From: an uncultured Lactobacillus sp.
Lineage (GTDB): Bacteria > Bacillota > Bacilli > Lactobacillales > Lactobacillaceae
Direction of reading: 5' to 3'
Assembly: GCF_948948975.1 (NCBI RefSeq)
Contig: NZ_CARBVX010000009.1
Coordinates: 5,672 to 69,671, forward strand
DNA length: 64,000 nt
This document shows, in pieces, positions 55,898-64,000 of this stretch. Each line of letters starts with the position of its first letter. Positions within the stretch are counted from its first letter, which is position 1. The notes under the pieces are model-generated. The model searched no databases and was not told the DNA's origin. It saw only the letters and a program-made list of their open reading frames with translations. Both the position numbers and the translations under genes were made by a program.

Positions 55898-56827
55898 TTG
55901 AAATTACAGTGTGCATCCTGTGGTTTACGACTTGATAGTCTTCATTTTAAGCAAAAAGGGTTGATGAATCCTAAGTTAACAAGTATTTGTGATATTTGTT
56001 TAACAAGAAATTTGGATGCAAAGAACTATGAAAATCCGGTAATTGAAAGTATTTCCCAGGTAATGCTTTATGGATTTCTAGGAAAGAAGAATAATGGTCA
56101 GATTAAGCCGGATTCTTTAAATCAATATCTTGTAAACAATAGTAATAGACGCCAGTATGAGTCGTTTATTCAAGATTATGATGGCAATGAAGTTGCCCTG
56201 CAACAAATTTCACGTCGTGAGTTTAATTTAGCAATTATTAAGAGTGAAGATAAGGAAATAGACTACGTTCCTGAGAATAATGTTGATTTTGCAGTAAATA
56301 TGAAGAATATGGAAATTGAAGTTGATTTTTCTTTAAATGAAGTTGACTTTGTGGATCGGGAACGAATTCGGCATAAGTATAGTTATCGCTGCCAGTATTG
56401 TGGCCGACGTGGAACGAGTGTGGATCACAAAGATCCCGTTTCTTTATCGCATGATAATTCTTTGGATAATTTGATTTTATCGTGTAGTGAATGCAATAAG
56501 ATTAAATCAAACATGCCATATCAATTATTTGTTAAACTGAACGATCAATTAACTATCGTAAATAAAAAGTTAGTTAAGTATGAGGATGCTTTGGCTAATT
56601 TGAAAAAAGAGTTTCAAGCTGCTAAAAGAGACTTGGCTGGCAAGGTTCATTTAAAGGGGATTGTAAATGATCCAGAATTAAATGCAATCCGGAAGCAAAA
56701 CAAAAAATTGCAGGACGCGATTGATAGTTTGCAAAGTGACTATGATGCCTTGCGTAATGAACGTAAAACATACTTTGATATTGGTTGGAAATTAGAAAAG
56801 GAACGAGAAAATAGCGAAATTATTTAA
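55898..56827 (+). CDS. HNH endonuclease-domain protein with N-terminal zinc finger
   Basis: This 309-aa protein has two CxxC pairs at the N-terminus (CASCG and CDICL, about residues 4-35) and a mid HNH domain (YRCQYCGRRGTSVDHKDPVSLSHDNSLDNLILSCSECNKIKSN, about 164-206). A C-terminal coiled coil follows. The TTG start at 55898 follows GGGGGAAGAATAG of the preceding gene. It is probably a DNA-binding nuclease. Its partner HD gene suggests nucleic-acid metabolism, but its role is not known. Confidence 0.72.
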   Translation: MKLQCASCGLRLDSLHFKQKGLMNPKLTSICDICLTRNLDAKNYENPVIESISQVMLYGFLGKKNNGQIKPDSLNQYLVNNSNRRQYESFIQDYDGNEVALQQISRREFNLAIIKSEDKEIDYVPENNVDFAVNMKNMEIEVDFSLNEVDFVDRERIRHKYSYRCQYCGRRGTSVDHKDPVSLSHDNSLDNLILSCSECNKIKSNMPYQLFVKLNDQLTIVNKKLVKYEDALANLKKEFQAAKRDLAGKVHLKGIVNDPELNAIRKQNKKLQDAIDSLQSDYDALRNERKTYFDIGWKLEKERENSEII

Positions 56828-56840
56828 CTGTGATAAATAC

Positions 56841-56878
56841 AAAAGACTAGTATTCGATTCAGTGAATACTAGCCTTTT
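56841..56878. terminator. Bidirectional terminator between HNH gene and small membrane protein gene
   Basis: AAAAGACTAGTATTC and GAATACTAGCCTTTT form a long stem around an 8-nt loop. Confidence 0.8.
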
Positions 56879-56904
56879 GGGTGATTAGCATGGTTTTTGA
56901 GAAC

Positions 56905-57171
56905 TTAATTAGTACTGTTAAGTTTGCGATATCCAAAGTAAAATTGAAGGCAAGCTAAAACTACGTTAAGCCAATTTATCCATAAGAAACAATCAGCTAA
57001 TCCGCCGGAGTGAGCGCCAGTACCGTAGTAAACCCAAAAACCAATAATCACTGCTGCTACATTAATCCAGGCAAAGGATTTTTGATATGATTGTTTGTTT
57101 AAGACGAACCACATCCAAATAACATTTATAATAAACCAAATTACTAAAACCCAAAATACAAAATCGAACAT
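56905..57171 (-). CDS. Small hypothetical membrane protein
   Basis: This 88-aa protein has three hydrophobic helices (about 3-23, 35-50 and 58-80) and a GTGAHSGGLAD loop. It has no family motif I can name. It has AGAAAGGAAAATAC as ribosome binding site on the coding strand and its own transcription unit. Confidence 0.6.
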   Translation of the reverse strand: MFDFVFWVLVIWFIINVIWMWFVLNKQSYQKSFAWINVAAVIIGFWVYYGTGAHSGGLADCFLWINWLNVVLACLQFYFGYRKLNSTN

Positions 57172-57336
57172 AATGTATTTTCCTTTCTCTTATGTTTAAT
57201 AAAGTCTCAATTAGTATATTGGGACCTTTCGCTCTTTTCGGGAATAGTATGGATCGTAGAAATCATAATTTCAATAATTTATGCTTTACTAAAAGGCTAA
57301 AGCTGAAAATAAATAGGTAGATAACAATAGACTAAT

Positions 57337-57382
57337 AAAAAAGCTGATACTCTTCGTTACAAACATGGAGAGATCAGCTTTT
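57337..57382 (-). terminator. Terminator of the amino acid ABC operon
   Basis: AAAAAGCTGAT and ATCAGCTTTTT form the stem with a long paired loop, after the minus-strand gene ending at 57423. The rest of 57172-57336 shows no gene. Confidence 0.75.
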
Positions 57383-57422
57383 TATTATTTATAGGGTAAA
57401 AAGAAATTCTATATTATTTTGC

Positions 57423-58187
57423 TTAAAGTTCATTATTTCTGAAGTTACGTAGGAACTTCTTAGTCTTTTCTTCTTGTGGATCGTTAAAGATCTGTTGCGG
57501 TGTTCCTTGCTCAGTAATAACTCCATCACTCATGAAGACTACTTGATCAGATACATCACGAGCAAATCCCATTTCGTGAGTAACAATTACCATTGTTAGT
57601 CCAGTTTTAGCCAGTAGTTGCATGGTGTTAAGTACTTCACCAACCATTTCTGGGTCAAGGGCACTAGTAGGTTCATCAAAGAGCAGAACTTCTGGATCCA
57701 TGGAAATTGCCCGAGCAATTGCTACACGTTGTTGTTGACCACCAGATAACTGTTGAGGTTTTGCAGTAAGAAATGGATCCATTCCAACTTTCTTCAAGTT
57801 TTCAATAGCAACTTTTTTAGCTTCTTCTTTGGAGCGACCAAGAACCATTTCTTGGCCAATCATGCAGTTTTGGAGGACATTCTTATTGTTAAACAAGTTG
57901 AATTGCTGAAATACCATTCCGACCTTAGAACGGAAGGTGTTACGATTAAAATGAGGATCAAGAATGTTTTCTCCATGGAAGAGAATTTTTCCATTACTTG
58001 GTTCTTCAAGAAGATTAATACATCTTAACATGGTTGATTTACCACCACCAGATGGACCAATAATGGTCATTACTTCTCCTTTGTTAATATTAAAAGAAAT
58101 ATCTTTTAATACTGTATGATCACCATATTTCTTTTGTAAATGTTGTACTTGTAAAATGTTTTCTTCGTTATTATTGTTCATGTTCAA
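57423..58187 (-). CDS. Polar/basic amino acid ABC transporter ATPase
   Basis: This 254-aa ATPase of the GlnQ/ArtP class has Walker [10 protein letters not shown] near residue 42, the Q-loop [21 protein letters not shown] and Walker [20 protein letters not shown]. It overlaps the permease-binding protein gene by 17 bp. The lysine riboswitch upstream of the operon suggests that lysine is the substrate. Confidence 0.88.
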   Translation of the reverse strand: MNMNNNNEENILQVQHLQKKYGDHTVLKDISFNINKGEVMTIIGPSGGGKSTMLRCINLLEEPSNGKILFHGENILDPHFNRNTFRSKVGMVFQQFNLFNNKNVLQNCMIGQEMVLGRSKEEAKKVAIENLKKVGMDPFLTAKPQQLSGGQQQRVAIARAISMDPEVLLFDEPTSALDPEMVGEVLNTMQLLAKTGLTMVIVTHEMGFARDVSDQVVFMSDGVITEQGTPQQIFNDPQEEKTKKFLRNFRNNEL

Positions 58188-59784
58188 ATCCAGTCTCCTT
58201 TGGATCTTCTACTTGTAATTGGTTAGCCATTAAGTTGTAGTTCTTTGGACCTTCAAGCTTCTTTTCAATGAAATTAAAGATTCTAGTAATTGAGAATGTC
58301 AAGATTAAGTAGATCATTGAAATAATGAAGTAAGTTTGGAAGAATTCGAAGGTTTGACTGGCAACGGTTGTACCAACAAAGAACAATTCTGAAACTGAAA
58401 TAATACTTAATACTGAAGTATCCTTAATGTTAACAATAAATTCATTAGTAATTGATGGCAAAGAGTTTCTAATTGCTTGAGGTAAAATAATGTGCCACAT
58501 TTGTTGAGAGTGGGTCATACCAAGAGCAGAAGCTGCTTCAAATTGTCCCTTAGGAGTCGCATTAATACCACCACGGATAACTTCGGCTAGGTAAGCACCT
58601 GTGTTAATTGAAACAATAACTAAGGCAGCTACAGTACGGTTTAAGTTAAGGTGCCATAATTGAGCAATTCCGTAGTATATAACAGCTGCTTGAACCATCA
58701 TAGGAGTTCCACGGAACACTTCGATATAAACTGCTAAAAGCCAGTTAACAATCTTTAGGCCCCATCTTTTACCAGTAGACTTAGGAGTTGGGATAGTTCT
58801 AACAATACCAACAAGTAAACCAATGAAGAAACCAGCAATAGTACCAACTAAGGCTAGAAGAAGAGTCATTCCAACACCGCCAAGGATCATTGAGCCGTAG
58901 CGACGCATAATTGACATAAACCAATTTTCCTTCTTACTACCGCCTGCTTGAGGTTGTTCCTTAACGGCTTGGGCCATTAATTGGTCACGCTTTTTATTGG
59001 AAATACCCTTTAAGATACTGTTGACTTGATCTAATAATTCAGTGTTACCCTTCTTAACACCAATTGAAGTGATTGAGTCATCATGATCAACTTTAAATCC
59101 TTGCATCTTGTTAAGGTTAACGGCAACAATGTTAGGGTTAACAGTCTTGTAGCTTTGATATTCAATATCTTCAGCAACATAACCGTCAATAGTACCTGAT
59201 TGTAAACTTTGACGCATAGCAGAAAAGCTTCGCATCGCAGGTTCACGCTTAGCACCATGTAATTGTTTGATTAAATCGTAGTGAAGAGTACCTTGTTGAG
59301 CAGTTAATTTAGCTCCCTTAAAGTCATTTAATCCCTTTGCTTGAGCAAATTTTCCATCTTTATTTGTAATTACTACGAAAGTACTTTTTCTATAAGGTTC
59401 AGAGAAATTGATAGCCTTTCTACGTTCAGCCGTAGGAGACATACCAGCGATAATTAAATCAATCTTTCCAGAAGTTAAGGCTGGTAATAATCCATCCCAT
59501 TCAGTTTTTTCTACTACTACTTTACGATGAAGCTTTTTACCAATGATTTTTGCAATTTGGACATCATATCCGTTTGCATATTGCTTAGATCCATCAATTG
59601 GAACCGCACCATTTGCATCAGTTGTTTGAGTCCAATTGTATGGTGGATAGTTAGCTTCCATACCGATTTTAAGGGGGGCTTCTTTTTTAGCCGCTTCGGT
59701 TTGATTAGAATTAAAGCTAAAACCGATAACTAAACTTAAAATTAGGGCTAGGAAAGCACCAAACCATCTTATTTTTGACTTCAC
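58171..59784 (-). CDS. Fused amino acid-binding protein/permease (GlnPH type), probably lysine
   Basis: This 537-aa fusion has a signal peptide (about 1-32, ending SNQTEAAKK). A periplasmic-binding-type domain (33-275) includes [12 protein letters not shown] and the carboxylate-binding loop [19 protein letters not shown] permease domain (about 290-520) carries the EAA motif ([30 protein letters not shown]). The lysine-type riboswitch upstream points to lysine or another basic amino acid. GGAGGTATTTCAAAGTG fits the start. Confidence 0.85.
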   Translation of the reverse strand: MKSKIRWFGAFLALILSLVIGFSFNSNQTEAAKKEAPLKIGMEANYPPYNWTQTTDANGAVPIDGSKQYANGYDVQIAKIIGKKLHRKVVVEKTEWDGLLPALTSGKIDLIIAGMSPTAERRKAINFSEPYRKSTFVVITNKDGKFAQAKGLNDFKGAKLTAQQGTLHYDLIKQLHGAKREPAMRSFSAMRQSLQSGTIDGYVAEDIEYQSYKTVNPNIVAVNLNKMQGFKVDHDDSITSIGVKKGNTELLDQVNSILKGISNKKRDQLMAQAVKEQPQAGGSKKENWFMSIMRRYGSMILGGVGMTLLLALVGTIAGFFIGLLVGIVRTIPTPKSTGKRWGLKIVNWLLAVYIEVFRGTPMMVQAAVIYYGIAQLWHLNLNRTVAALVIVSINTGAYLAEVIRGGINATPKGQFEAASALGMTHSQQMWHIILPQAIRNSLPSITNEFIVNIKDTSVLSIISVSELFFVGTTVASQTFEFFQTYFIISMIYLILTFSITRIFNFIEKKLEGPKNYNLMANQLQVEDPKETGFEHEQ

Positions 59785-59840
59785 TTTGAAATACCTCCAA
59801 AAATTATTTCAAATAAAGCCAATACAATAAAAGCGTAAAT

Positions 59841-59877
59841 AAAAAGCCTCGTTGTTTACCAAAAACAACGAGGTTTG
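59841..59877 (-). terminator. Lysine riboswitch terminator
   Basis: On the minus strand AAACCTCGTTGTTTTTGG pairs back to form a long hairpin ending CTTTTTATTT, between the aptamer and the ABC operon start. It is the expected expression platform. Confidence 0.8.
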
Positions 59878-59904
59878 AAAATCATCAGTAATTAAACCAA
59901 ATCA

Positions 59905-60070
59905 TATAGCGCTCCCTGGGGACGACCAGGACAGTATGTAAGATATTCTCTTACATCCCAATAAATTAACTTCACGAAAGAAAACTTATTTCGGCGGTAA
60001 TCCTAAAATATACTCTCACTGTATTCGCGTACTCAAGTAAATTCTGTGATTATCGCAACCTCTATTGCAT
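59905..60070 (-). promoter_or_regulatory. Lysine riboswitch (L box)
   Basis: Read on the minus strand, the segments AGAGGTTGCGA, GTGAGAG, ACCGCCGAAATAAG, TTATTGGG and ACTGTC come in the order of the lysine aptamer. CTAT near 59910 pairs with ATAG near 60065 to close P1. The region is gene-free (59785-60119) and is followed by a terminator hairpin ahead of an amino acid transporter. A T-box is not supported, as no TGGNACCGCG-like antiterminator is seen. Confidence 0.75.
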
Positions 60071-60119
60071 TGGGGATTTATTTAACTGATGAAAAGATTA
60101 AACGATTTTTAATCTTTTG

Positions 60120-60746
60120 TCAAATAAATCCGTGATTTTTTTTGATATCTTTTTTCTTAATGTCTGAAACATAAGGATTACCGCTAACGATAAATCTCAA
60201 TTTCTTCTGAGCCCATTCAGGATCTGATTGATTAATTCCTACTCTTGGAAGGGCAACAATTTCTTCTATTTCGCGTTTATGATTTATATCAATATCAAAA
60301 GGCGAATCGGCCAAATCAACCAAATCCCATTTACGACTAGTAATCCCTAAGGCTTGCATCATTTTTCCAGGCCCATTAGTCAAAAGCGGTCCTGTTTTAC
60401 CGCTACGGTTTTTAATCATTGTGTCAATTCCTGTTAGAGGATCGATAGCTCTGACTAATACTCCTTGCGGTTCACCCTCCTCTTGACAAGAAACGTCAAA
60501 GAAAAAATATTGTCTTTGAGAATAAATGTATAAACTGCCACCCGGACGATATAAGCCCTCATTTGCGGGACTACGTCTGCCACCATAAGAATGAGCAGCT
60601 CGGTCTTTTACACCGACATAGGCCTCTGTTTCCACAATAGTGCCAGATAAAATCTCTTTTCCGTTATTGTAAGACAAGGTTCGACCTAGTAGGTCTTTAC
60701 TGATTTCGCTTGTAGAACGATTAGTAAAAAATTCTGTGTAATCCAT
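60120..60746 (-). CDS. 3-methyladenine DNA glycosylase (AAG/Mpg family)
   Basis: This 208-aa monofunctional glycosylase starts FTNRSTSEISKDLLGRTL. Conserved family blocks are IVETEAYVGVKDRAAHSYGGRRSP with the catalytic Glu, GGSLYIYSQRQYF, GVLVRAID and NGPGKMMQALGI. It removes alkylated purines. It is full length and transcribed alone. Confidence 0.9.
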   Translation of the reverse strand: MDYTEFFTNRSTSEISKDLLGRTLSYNNGKEILSGTIVETEAYVGVKDRAAHSYGGRRSPANEGLYRPGGSLYIYSQRQYFFFDVSCQEEGEPQGVLVRAIDPLTGIDTMIKNRSGKTGPLLTNGPGKMMQALGITSRKWDLVDLADSPFDIDINHKREIEEIVALPRVGINQSDPEWAQKKLRFIVSGNPYVSDIKKKDIKKNHGFI

Positions 60747-60821
60747 ATTAATTTTTCTTTCTAAAAAAGTTGTATACTCATATTTGAAGATAAATACTAT
60801 CAGAGAGTGAGGAGTTTAACC

Positions 60822-61184
60822 ATGAATGAAATAAAAGTAGTTAGAATATATGATCATGAGCAACCAGCTGGTTATCGAATTTTAGTAGATCGATTATGGC
60901 CTAGAGGAATAAGCAAGATAAAGGCTCATTTAGATGAATGGGATAAAGAAATTGGGCCAACTAATGAATTGAGAAAATGGTTCAATCACGAAGATAATAA
61001 ATATCCTGAATTCAAGTCTAAGTATATAGCGCAATTGAAAGCTAATCCAGCAACAGCAGCTTTTATTAAAGACGTAAAAGAAAAACTAGCCAAAGAAAAT
61101 GTTCTTTTCCTATATGGAGCTAAAAATAAAAAGTACAACCAAGCAGTTGTACTTAAGGAATTTATTGATCAACAATTAAGTTAA
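60822..61184 (+). CDS. DUF488-family protein
   Basis: This 120-aa protein has the motifs VRIYDHEQPAGYRILVDRLWPRGISK and FLYGAKNKKYNQAVVLKEFI of the DUF488 family (YeaO-like), whose function is not known. I chose the ATG at 60822 because GAGTGAGGAGTTTAACC precedes it; an earlier start would run into that site. It is convergent with the TerC gene, which begins to overlap its stop at 61181. Confidence 0.82.
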   Translation: MNEIKVVRIYDHEQPAGYRILVDRLWPRGISKIKAHLDEWDKEIGPTNELRKWFNHEDNKYPEFKSKYIAQLKANPATAAFIKDVKEKLAKENVLFLYGAKNKKYNQAVVLKEFIDQQLS

Positions 61185-61963
61185 GGCATTTTCTTGCCAT
61201 GTACATTTTGTCGTACATAGTGAAAAATAATTGTTAAAATAACCGTACCAAATACAATACCAGCAAAAATTGCATCAGGTAATTTAAAGTTTAATGGTGG
61301 TAATGAAATAAGCAATTTAATCGCAATAATTGAGATTAGGACATAGGCCATAGTTTGAAGCTCTGGAATAATTTCCATTAACTTAATAATAATTTCGGCT
61401 ACGCCACGCATGCATAAAATTCCAATCATTCCACCAACCAGAACTACTACTGGGTTATTTGACATGGCTAAGGCAGCTAAAACCGAATCAATTGAGAAAA
61501 CAATATCCATTGACTCAATTGAGATCACAGTTCTCCAAAATAAGGAAAGATGGTGCTTTATTTTTTTTGAGTTCTTTTTCTTATGATTCTTTTTTTTAGC
61601 CTCTTCTTTTTTAGCAGCTAGTTCAAGGTGCCGAACGTCATAGAAGTACTTGTAAACTAAGTAAAGTAAATATAAGCCCCCTAATAATTTGATTTCCCAG
61701 AAGTTAATTAAGTAGGTACCAATTCCTATTACAATGAAACGGAATAAATAGGCTCCCCATAAACCATAAACCAGGGATTTTCTTTGTTCATCTTTGGTAG
61801 GCAATACTTGTGTTTGAGCTGCTAAGACAACGGCATTGTCAACTGAAAGTAGACACTCCATCAAAATTAGGGTAAGAATCATCATCCAATCTTGACCACT
61901 AGTTAAGACATGTGCCCAATTATTAGCATCAAAAAAAGGTTGATAAAGTTTAATTAGCTGCAT
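61181..61963 (-). CDS. TerC-family membrane protein
   Basis: This 260-aa protein has seven to eight helices with the paired acidic motifs LMECLLSVDNAVVLA and ESMDIVFSIDSVLAALA that define the TerC/Alx family. A basic loop (KKEEAKKKNHKKKNSKKIKHH) lies between the halves. Members are linked to Mn2+ export and metalation of secreted proteins. It overlaps the MGMT-like gene by 14 bp, so the two are probably cotranscribed. Confidence 0.88.
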   Translation of the reverse strand: MQLIKLYQPFFDANNWAHVLTSGQDWMMILTLILMECLLSVDNAVVLAAQTQVLPTKDEQRKSLVYGLWGAYLFRFIVIGIGTYLINFWEIKLLGGLYLLYLVYKYFYDVRHLELAAKKEEAKKKNHKKKNSKKIKHHLSLFWRTVISIESMDIVFSIDSVLAALAMSNNPVVVLVGGMIGILCMRGVAEIIIKLMEIIPELQTMAYVLISIIAIKLLISLPPLNFKLPDAIFAGIVFGTVILTIIFHYVRQNVHGKKMP

Positions 61964-62480
61964 TTAAATAGCCTTCTTCGAGATTTATTAAACGTTGTTT
62001 TTCCTTCTCTCCCATTCTATAACTTCCTACTTTATCTGGGGCTAAAACTACACGATGACTTGGGATAAAAATTAAAGATGGGTTTAAAGCTACCGCATGT
62101 GCAACTGATCGAACTGAAGTAGAACCATTAATGGAAGCTGCTAAATCATTATAAGAAATAGTGGTTCCGTAAGGAATGTTTTCAATCATTTTTACAACTT
62201 GATTTTGAAATGGAGTTCCAAAGCTTGAGTAGTCGACAGGAACTGTAAAAGAGTGACGTTTACCAGCAAAATACTCTTTTAGTTGTTGAACATAAGGAGC
62301 AAGTTTCTTTGAGTCTTGAATCAAAATATGATTAGGATAAAAACCAAGGATAGATGCCTCGATGTTACTATTTTTTGTTCCAACAAATGCTAGCCCTAAG
62401 TCACTAATAACTAGTTCATAAGTCCAAGGCTTAATTTCAACAAAATCGTAGTAAAAAACTTTTGCATGAGCAAATGGCAT
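61950..62480 (-). CDS. MGMT-like protein with Ser in place of the catalytic Cys
   Basis: This 176-aa protein has an MGMT fold: FGTPFQNQVVKMIENIPYGTTISYNDLA, then SVRSVAHAVALNP with the Arg finger, then IPSHRV where O6-alkylguanine transferases have PCHRV. The alkyl acceptor is therefore Ser141. It cannot act as a normal suicide transferase. It may be an alkyltransferase-like (ATL) protein that flags lesions for excision repair. The codon is AGT. It is otherwise full length and intact. Confidence 0.8.
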   Translation of the reverse strand: MPFAHAKVFYYDFVEIKPWTYELVISDLGLAFVGTKNSNIEASILGFYPNHILIQDSKKLAPYVQQLKEYFAGKRHSFTVPVDYSSFGTPFQNQVVKMIENIPYGTTISYNDLAASINGSTSVRSVAHAVALNPSLIFIPSHRVVLAPDKVGSYRMGEKEKQRLINLEEGYLNAAN

Positions 62481-62595
62481 TTAATCCTAACCTTTCTTTT
62501 TATTAATATATTAATTCTCTCCTATATTGTACAATAAAAAATAACAGAACGAGGAATAGAAAAATTAAATAAAATGTTAGTTAAGATAATAGCGG

Positions 62596-63309
62596 TTATA
62601 TATATAATTTGTCAAATACTTTTTCAGCATTGTCAATAATTGTCGAAACGCCGTTGTAAGTTGATATATTAGTGTTGTTGACGACCCAAACTTTAGCTTT
62701 AGCTTGTCGATATGTTAAAAGTTGAGCAAAAGGATAAACAACAAAACTTGTTCCTGCAATAATAACTAAATCGCTATCATGAATGTTTTCAACAGATTTT
62801 GTGAGGATTTTTTCACTAATTGACTCACCATATAAAATGATTCCAGGGCGAATAATTCCCTGATCTTTTTCATGAATATATGAATTTTTATAGCTGTTAT
62901 ATGAAATTTTTTCATGACATTTAGTACAGTAAATATTATAAAGATCACCGTGAAATTCAATCACGTGTTTATTACCAGCTTTTTTATCCAAACCGTCTAC
63001 GTTTTGAGTAATTAATGTTCCATTTTTATTGCAGCTAGCTGCAATTTTCTTGTGAATAATATTAGGTTTTGCATCTGGAAAATACATGTTTTCCATTACG
63101 AAGTGATGGAATTTAGCTGGTTGGTGAAAAAGAGTTTCTTCACTTAAAATTTGTTCTGGGCTTTCCGAAATTCCATTGTAAATGCCATTTTTTGAGCGAT
63201 AGTCAGGGATATGAGATGGAGTTGAAACACCTGCTCCGGTTAAATAGGTAACGTGTATAGCCGCATTAAGATCAGCTTGAAGTGCAGCAATTTGCTTATC
63301 TAAATTCAT
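62596..63309 (-). CDS. Sir2-family NAD-dependent deacylase with incomplete zinc site
   Basis: This 237-aa sirtuin has the NAD site GAGVSTPSHIPDYRSKNGIY near residue 26 and TQNVDGLDKKAG. The catalytic His is in IEFHGDL. GTSFVVYPFAQLL and VVNNTNIS are also seen. The first zinc CxxC is present (YCTKCHEK), but the second is missing: where CPxCG is normal there is EKDQGIIRPGI. It could still deacylate if zinc is replaced by other contacts, but this is uncertain. Confidence 0.82.
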   Translation of the reverse strand: MNLDKQIAALQADLNAAIHVTYLTGAGVSTPSHIPDYRSKNGIYNGISESPEQILSEETLFHQPAKFHHFVMENMYFPDAKPNIIHKKIAASCNKNGTLITQNVDGLDKKAGNKHVIEFHGDLYNIYCTKCHEKISYNSYKNSYIHEKDQGIIRPGIILYGESISEKILTKSVENIHDSDLVIIAGTSFVVYPFAQLLTYRQAKAKVWVVNNTNISTYNGVSTIIDNAEKVFDKLYI

Positions 63310-63434
63310 AATAAAACCTCCTACTATTATTAATTTTAAGCTAAGTCAATTATAGAATGCTGAGAGAAAAAGTGGTATTTGTTATAATTAGTGTAAGATT
63401 TTTAACGTTAATAAATAATTTTAGAAGGTAAATT

Positions 63435-63911
63435 ATGTCACTTTTATATATTGCTTTTGATATCTTGCTAGTTGGCTATATTTTTTATAGCTGGTATTGG
63501 CAAGCAAACATTGATTATAAGGCCCGATTTAGAAGTTCATCGGTTATCTGGGCACTAATTTTTTTACTAATTGGTTTTTATTTAGATTACTTCACTGATC
63601 CAACAATACTCATGAATGTTTTCATTGCTACATTTTTATTGATGAGCATTATTGATGGTGTTAGTGGACTAGCTAAGAAACGTCTAGTTGTAAGTGGATA
63701 CTTTAAGCGAACTGTTAAGTATAGTGATATCGCTCACGTAACCTTAATTGCAGTTCCTAATCCTAAAAAGCCAACTGTGATGGCAATCTTTCAAACTAAT
63801 AATCGTCAAGCTTACTATCTCCGCTTTTCACAGCAGGTTAGTGATGTAATTGTTAATATCAGAAAATATCTTGGTTCAAATGTTGGAATAGAAGTTCAAT
63901 CGATGATGTAA
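63435..63911 (+). CDS. Hypothetical membrane protein
   Basis: This 158-aa protein has three or four N-terminal hydrophobic helices (about 1-85) and a C-terminal soluble part (KRLVVSGYFKRTVKYSDIAHVTLIAVPNPKKP...). The soluble part resembles the PH-like tail of YcxB/DUF-type proteins. No function is assigned. TAGAAGGTAAATT precedes the ATG. Confidence 0.6.
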   Translation: MSLLYIAFDILLVGYIFYSWYWQANIDYKARFRSSSVIWALIFLLIGFYLDYFTDPTILMNVFIATFLLMSIIDGVSGLAKKRLVVSGYFKRTVKYSDIAHVTLIAVPNPKKPTVMAIFQTNNRQAYYLRFSQQVSDVIVNIRKYLGSNVGIEVQSMM

Positions 63912-64000
63912 ATATAATAAAAAAGGATAGATCACTTAGCACACATTGATATGAACCCAAAAATTAGGACATATTATTAAACTGTTTGATTTAAAACCAT
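63912..64000. other. Possible IS3-family element end at the right window edge
   Basis: TGAACCCAAAAATTAGGACA (63953-63972) resembles the terminal repeats of IS3-type elements. Any transposase lies outside the window. This is a low-confidence call. Confidence 0.25.

Noticed and set aside
59785-60119. T-box leader
   Set aside because: No TGGNACCGCG-like T-box sequence; the segments fit the lysine aptamer instead.

Overview
The window is chromosomal DNA of a low-GC lactic acid bacterium, most likely a Lactobacillus of the johnsonii/gasseri/taiwanensis group. The main clues are a D-lactate dehydrogenase, a cbsT1-cbsT2-bile salt hydrolase operon of the type described in L. johnsonii, a walRK-yycHIJ-htrA-rlmH block, MucBP/Mub repeats, an IMP dehydrogenase without CBS domains, and overall AT-rich codon use. 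The species call is an inference from gene content.

Layout. 0-1.5 kb: a small DUF3923-type membrane protein and an AI-2E family transporter. 1.5-10.3 kb: an accessory island, AT-rich even for this genome, bounded by an exact 25-bp direct repeat (1617-1641 and 10248-10272). It encodes a class III lanthipeptide system. Three one-cysteine precursors lie upstream, then an ABC exporter, a LanKC synthetase (lyase-kinase-cyclase) split by a frameshift, a fourth one-cysteine precursor, a terminator, a cysteine-less precursor-like peptide, an AgrC-type histidine kinase split by a frameshift, and a LytTR response regulator whose only plausible start is ATT. An IS30-family element follows the regulator. 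10.3-25.3 kb: flavoprotein oxidoreductase, guaB, SGNH hydrolase, ldhD, a Mub-repeat protein without signal peptide or anchor, an APC permease, a LysR regulator with a soluble flavin reductase, brnQ, a UbiE/MenG methyltransferase and prolyl aminopeptidase.

25.4-36 kb (mostly minus strand): an ABC-2 exporter with a truncated Rgg-like regulator remnant, a consensus promoter running into a terminator (possible small RNA), the conjugated bile salt transporter/hydrolase operon, and a cell-envelope locus of two PlsC-like acyltransferases, two GT8 glycosyltransferases and a GT8 pseudogene. Two tandem tRNA-Lys(CTT) genes follow. 36.4-44.3 kb: the WalRK essential two-component operon with yycH, yycI, yycJ and htrA, a cluster of DnaA-box-like 9-mers, and rlmH.

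44.3-64 kb: a TPP-riboswitch-controlled ECF transporter (ykoEDC type), an AraC regulator, htpX-lemA, an ArsB/NhaD-type permease, an Fe-S biosynthesis-fold protein and a 46-aa conserved small protein. Next is a four-gene exopolysaccharide operon (degenerate GGDEF membrane protein, 48-aa membrane peptide, GT2 synthase, GH8 hydrolase) that resembles the Listeria Pss system. Then come HD and HNH proteins, an amino-acid ABC transporter under an apparent lysine riboswitch, DNA repair genes (mpg and an MGMT homologue whose active-site Cys is Ser), TerC, a sirtuin with half its zinc site missing, and a final membrane protein.

The most interesting system is the class III lanthipeptide island. Several one-cysteine cores share one leader box and one core motif, an Agr-like sensor/regulator pair is built in, and a cysteine-less peptide sits where an inducing pheromone would be expected. 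Two frameshifts and a missing canonical start codon suggest either recent decay or unusual expression in this strain.
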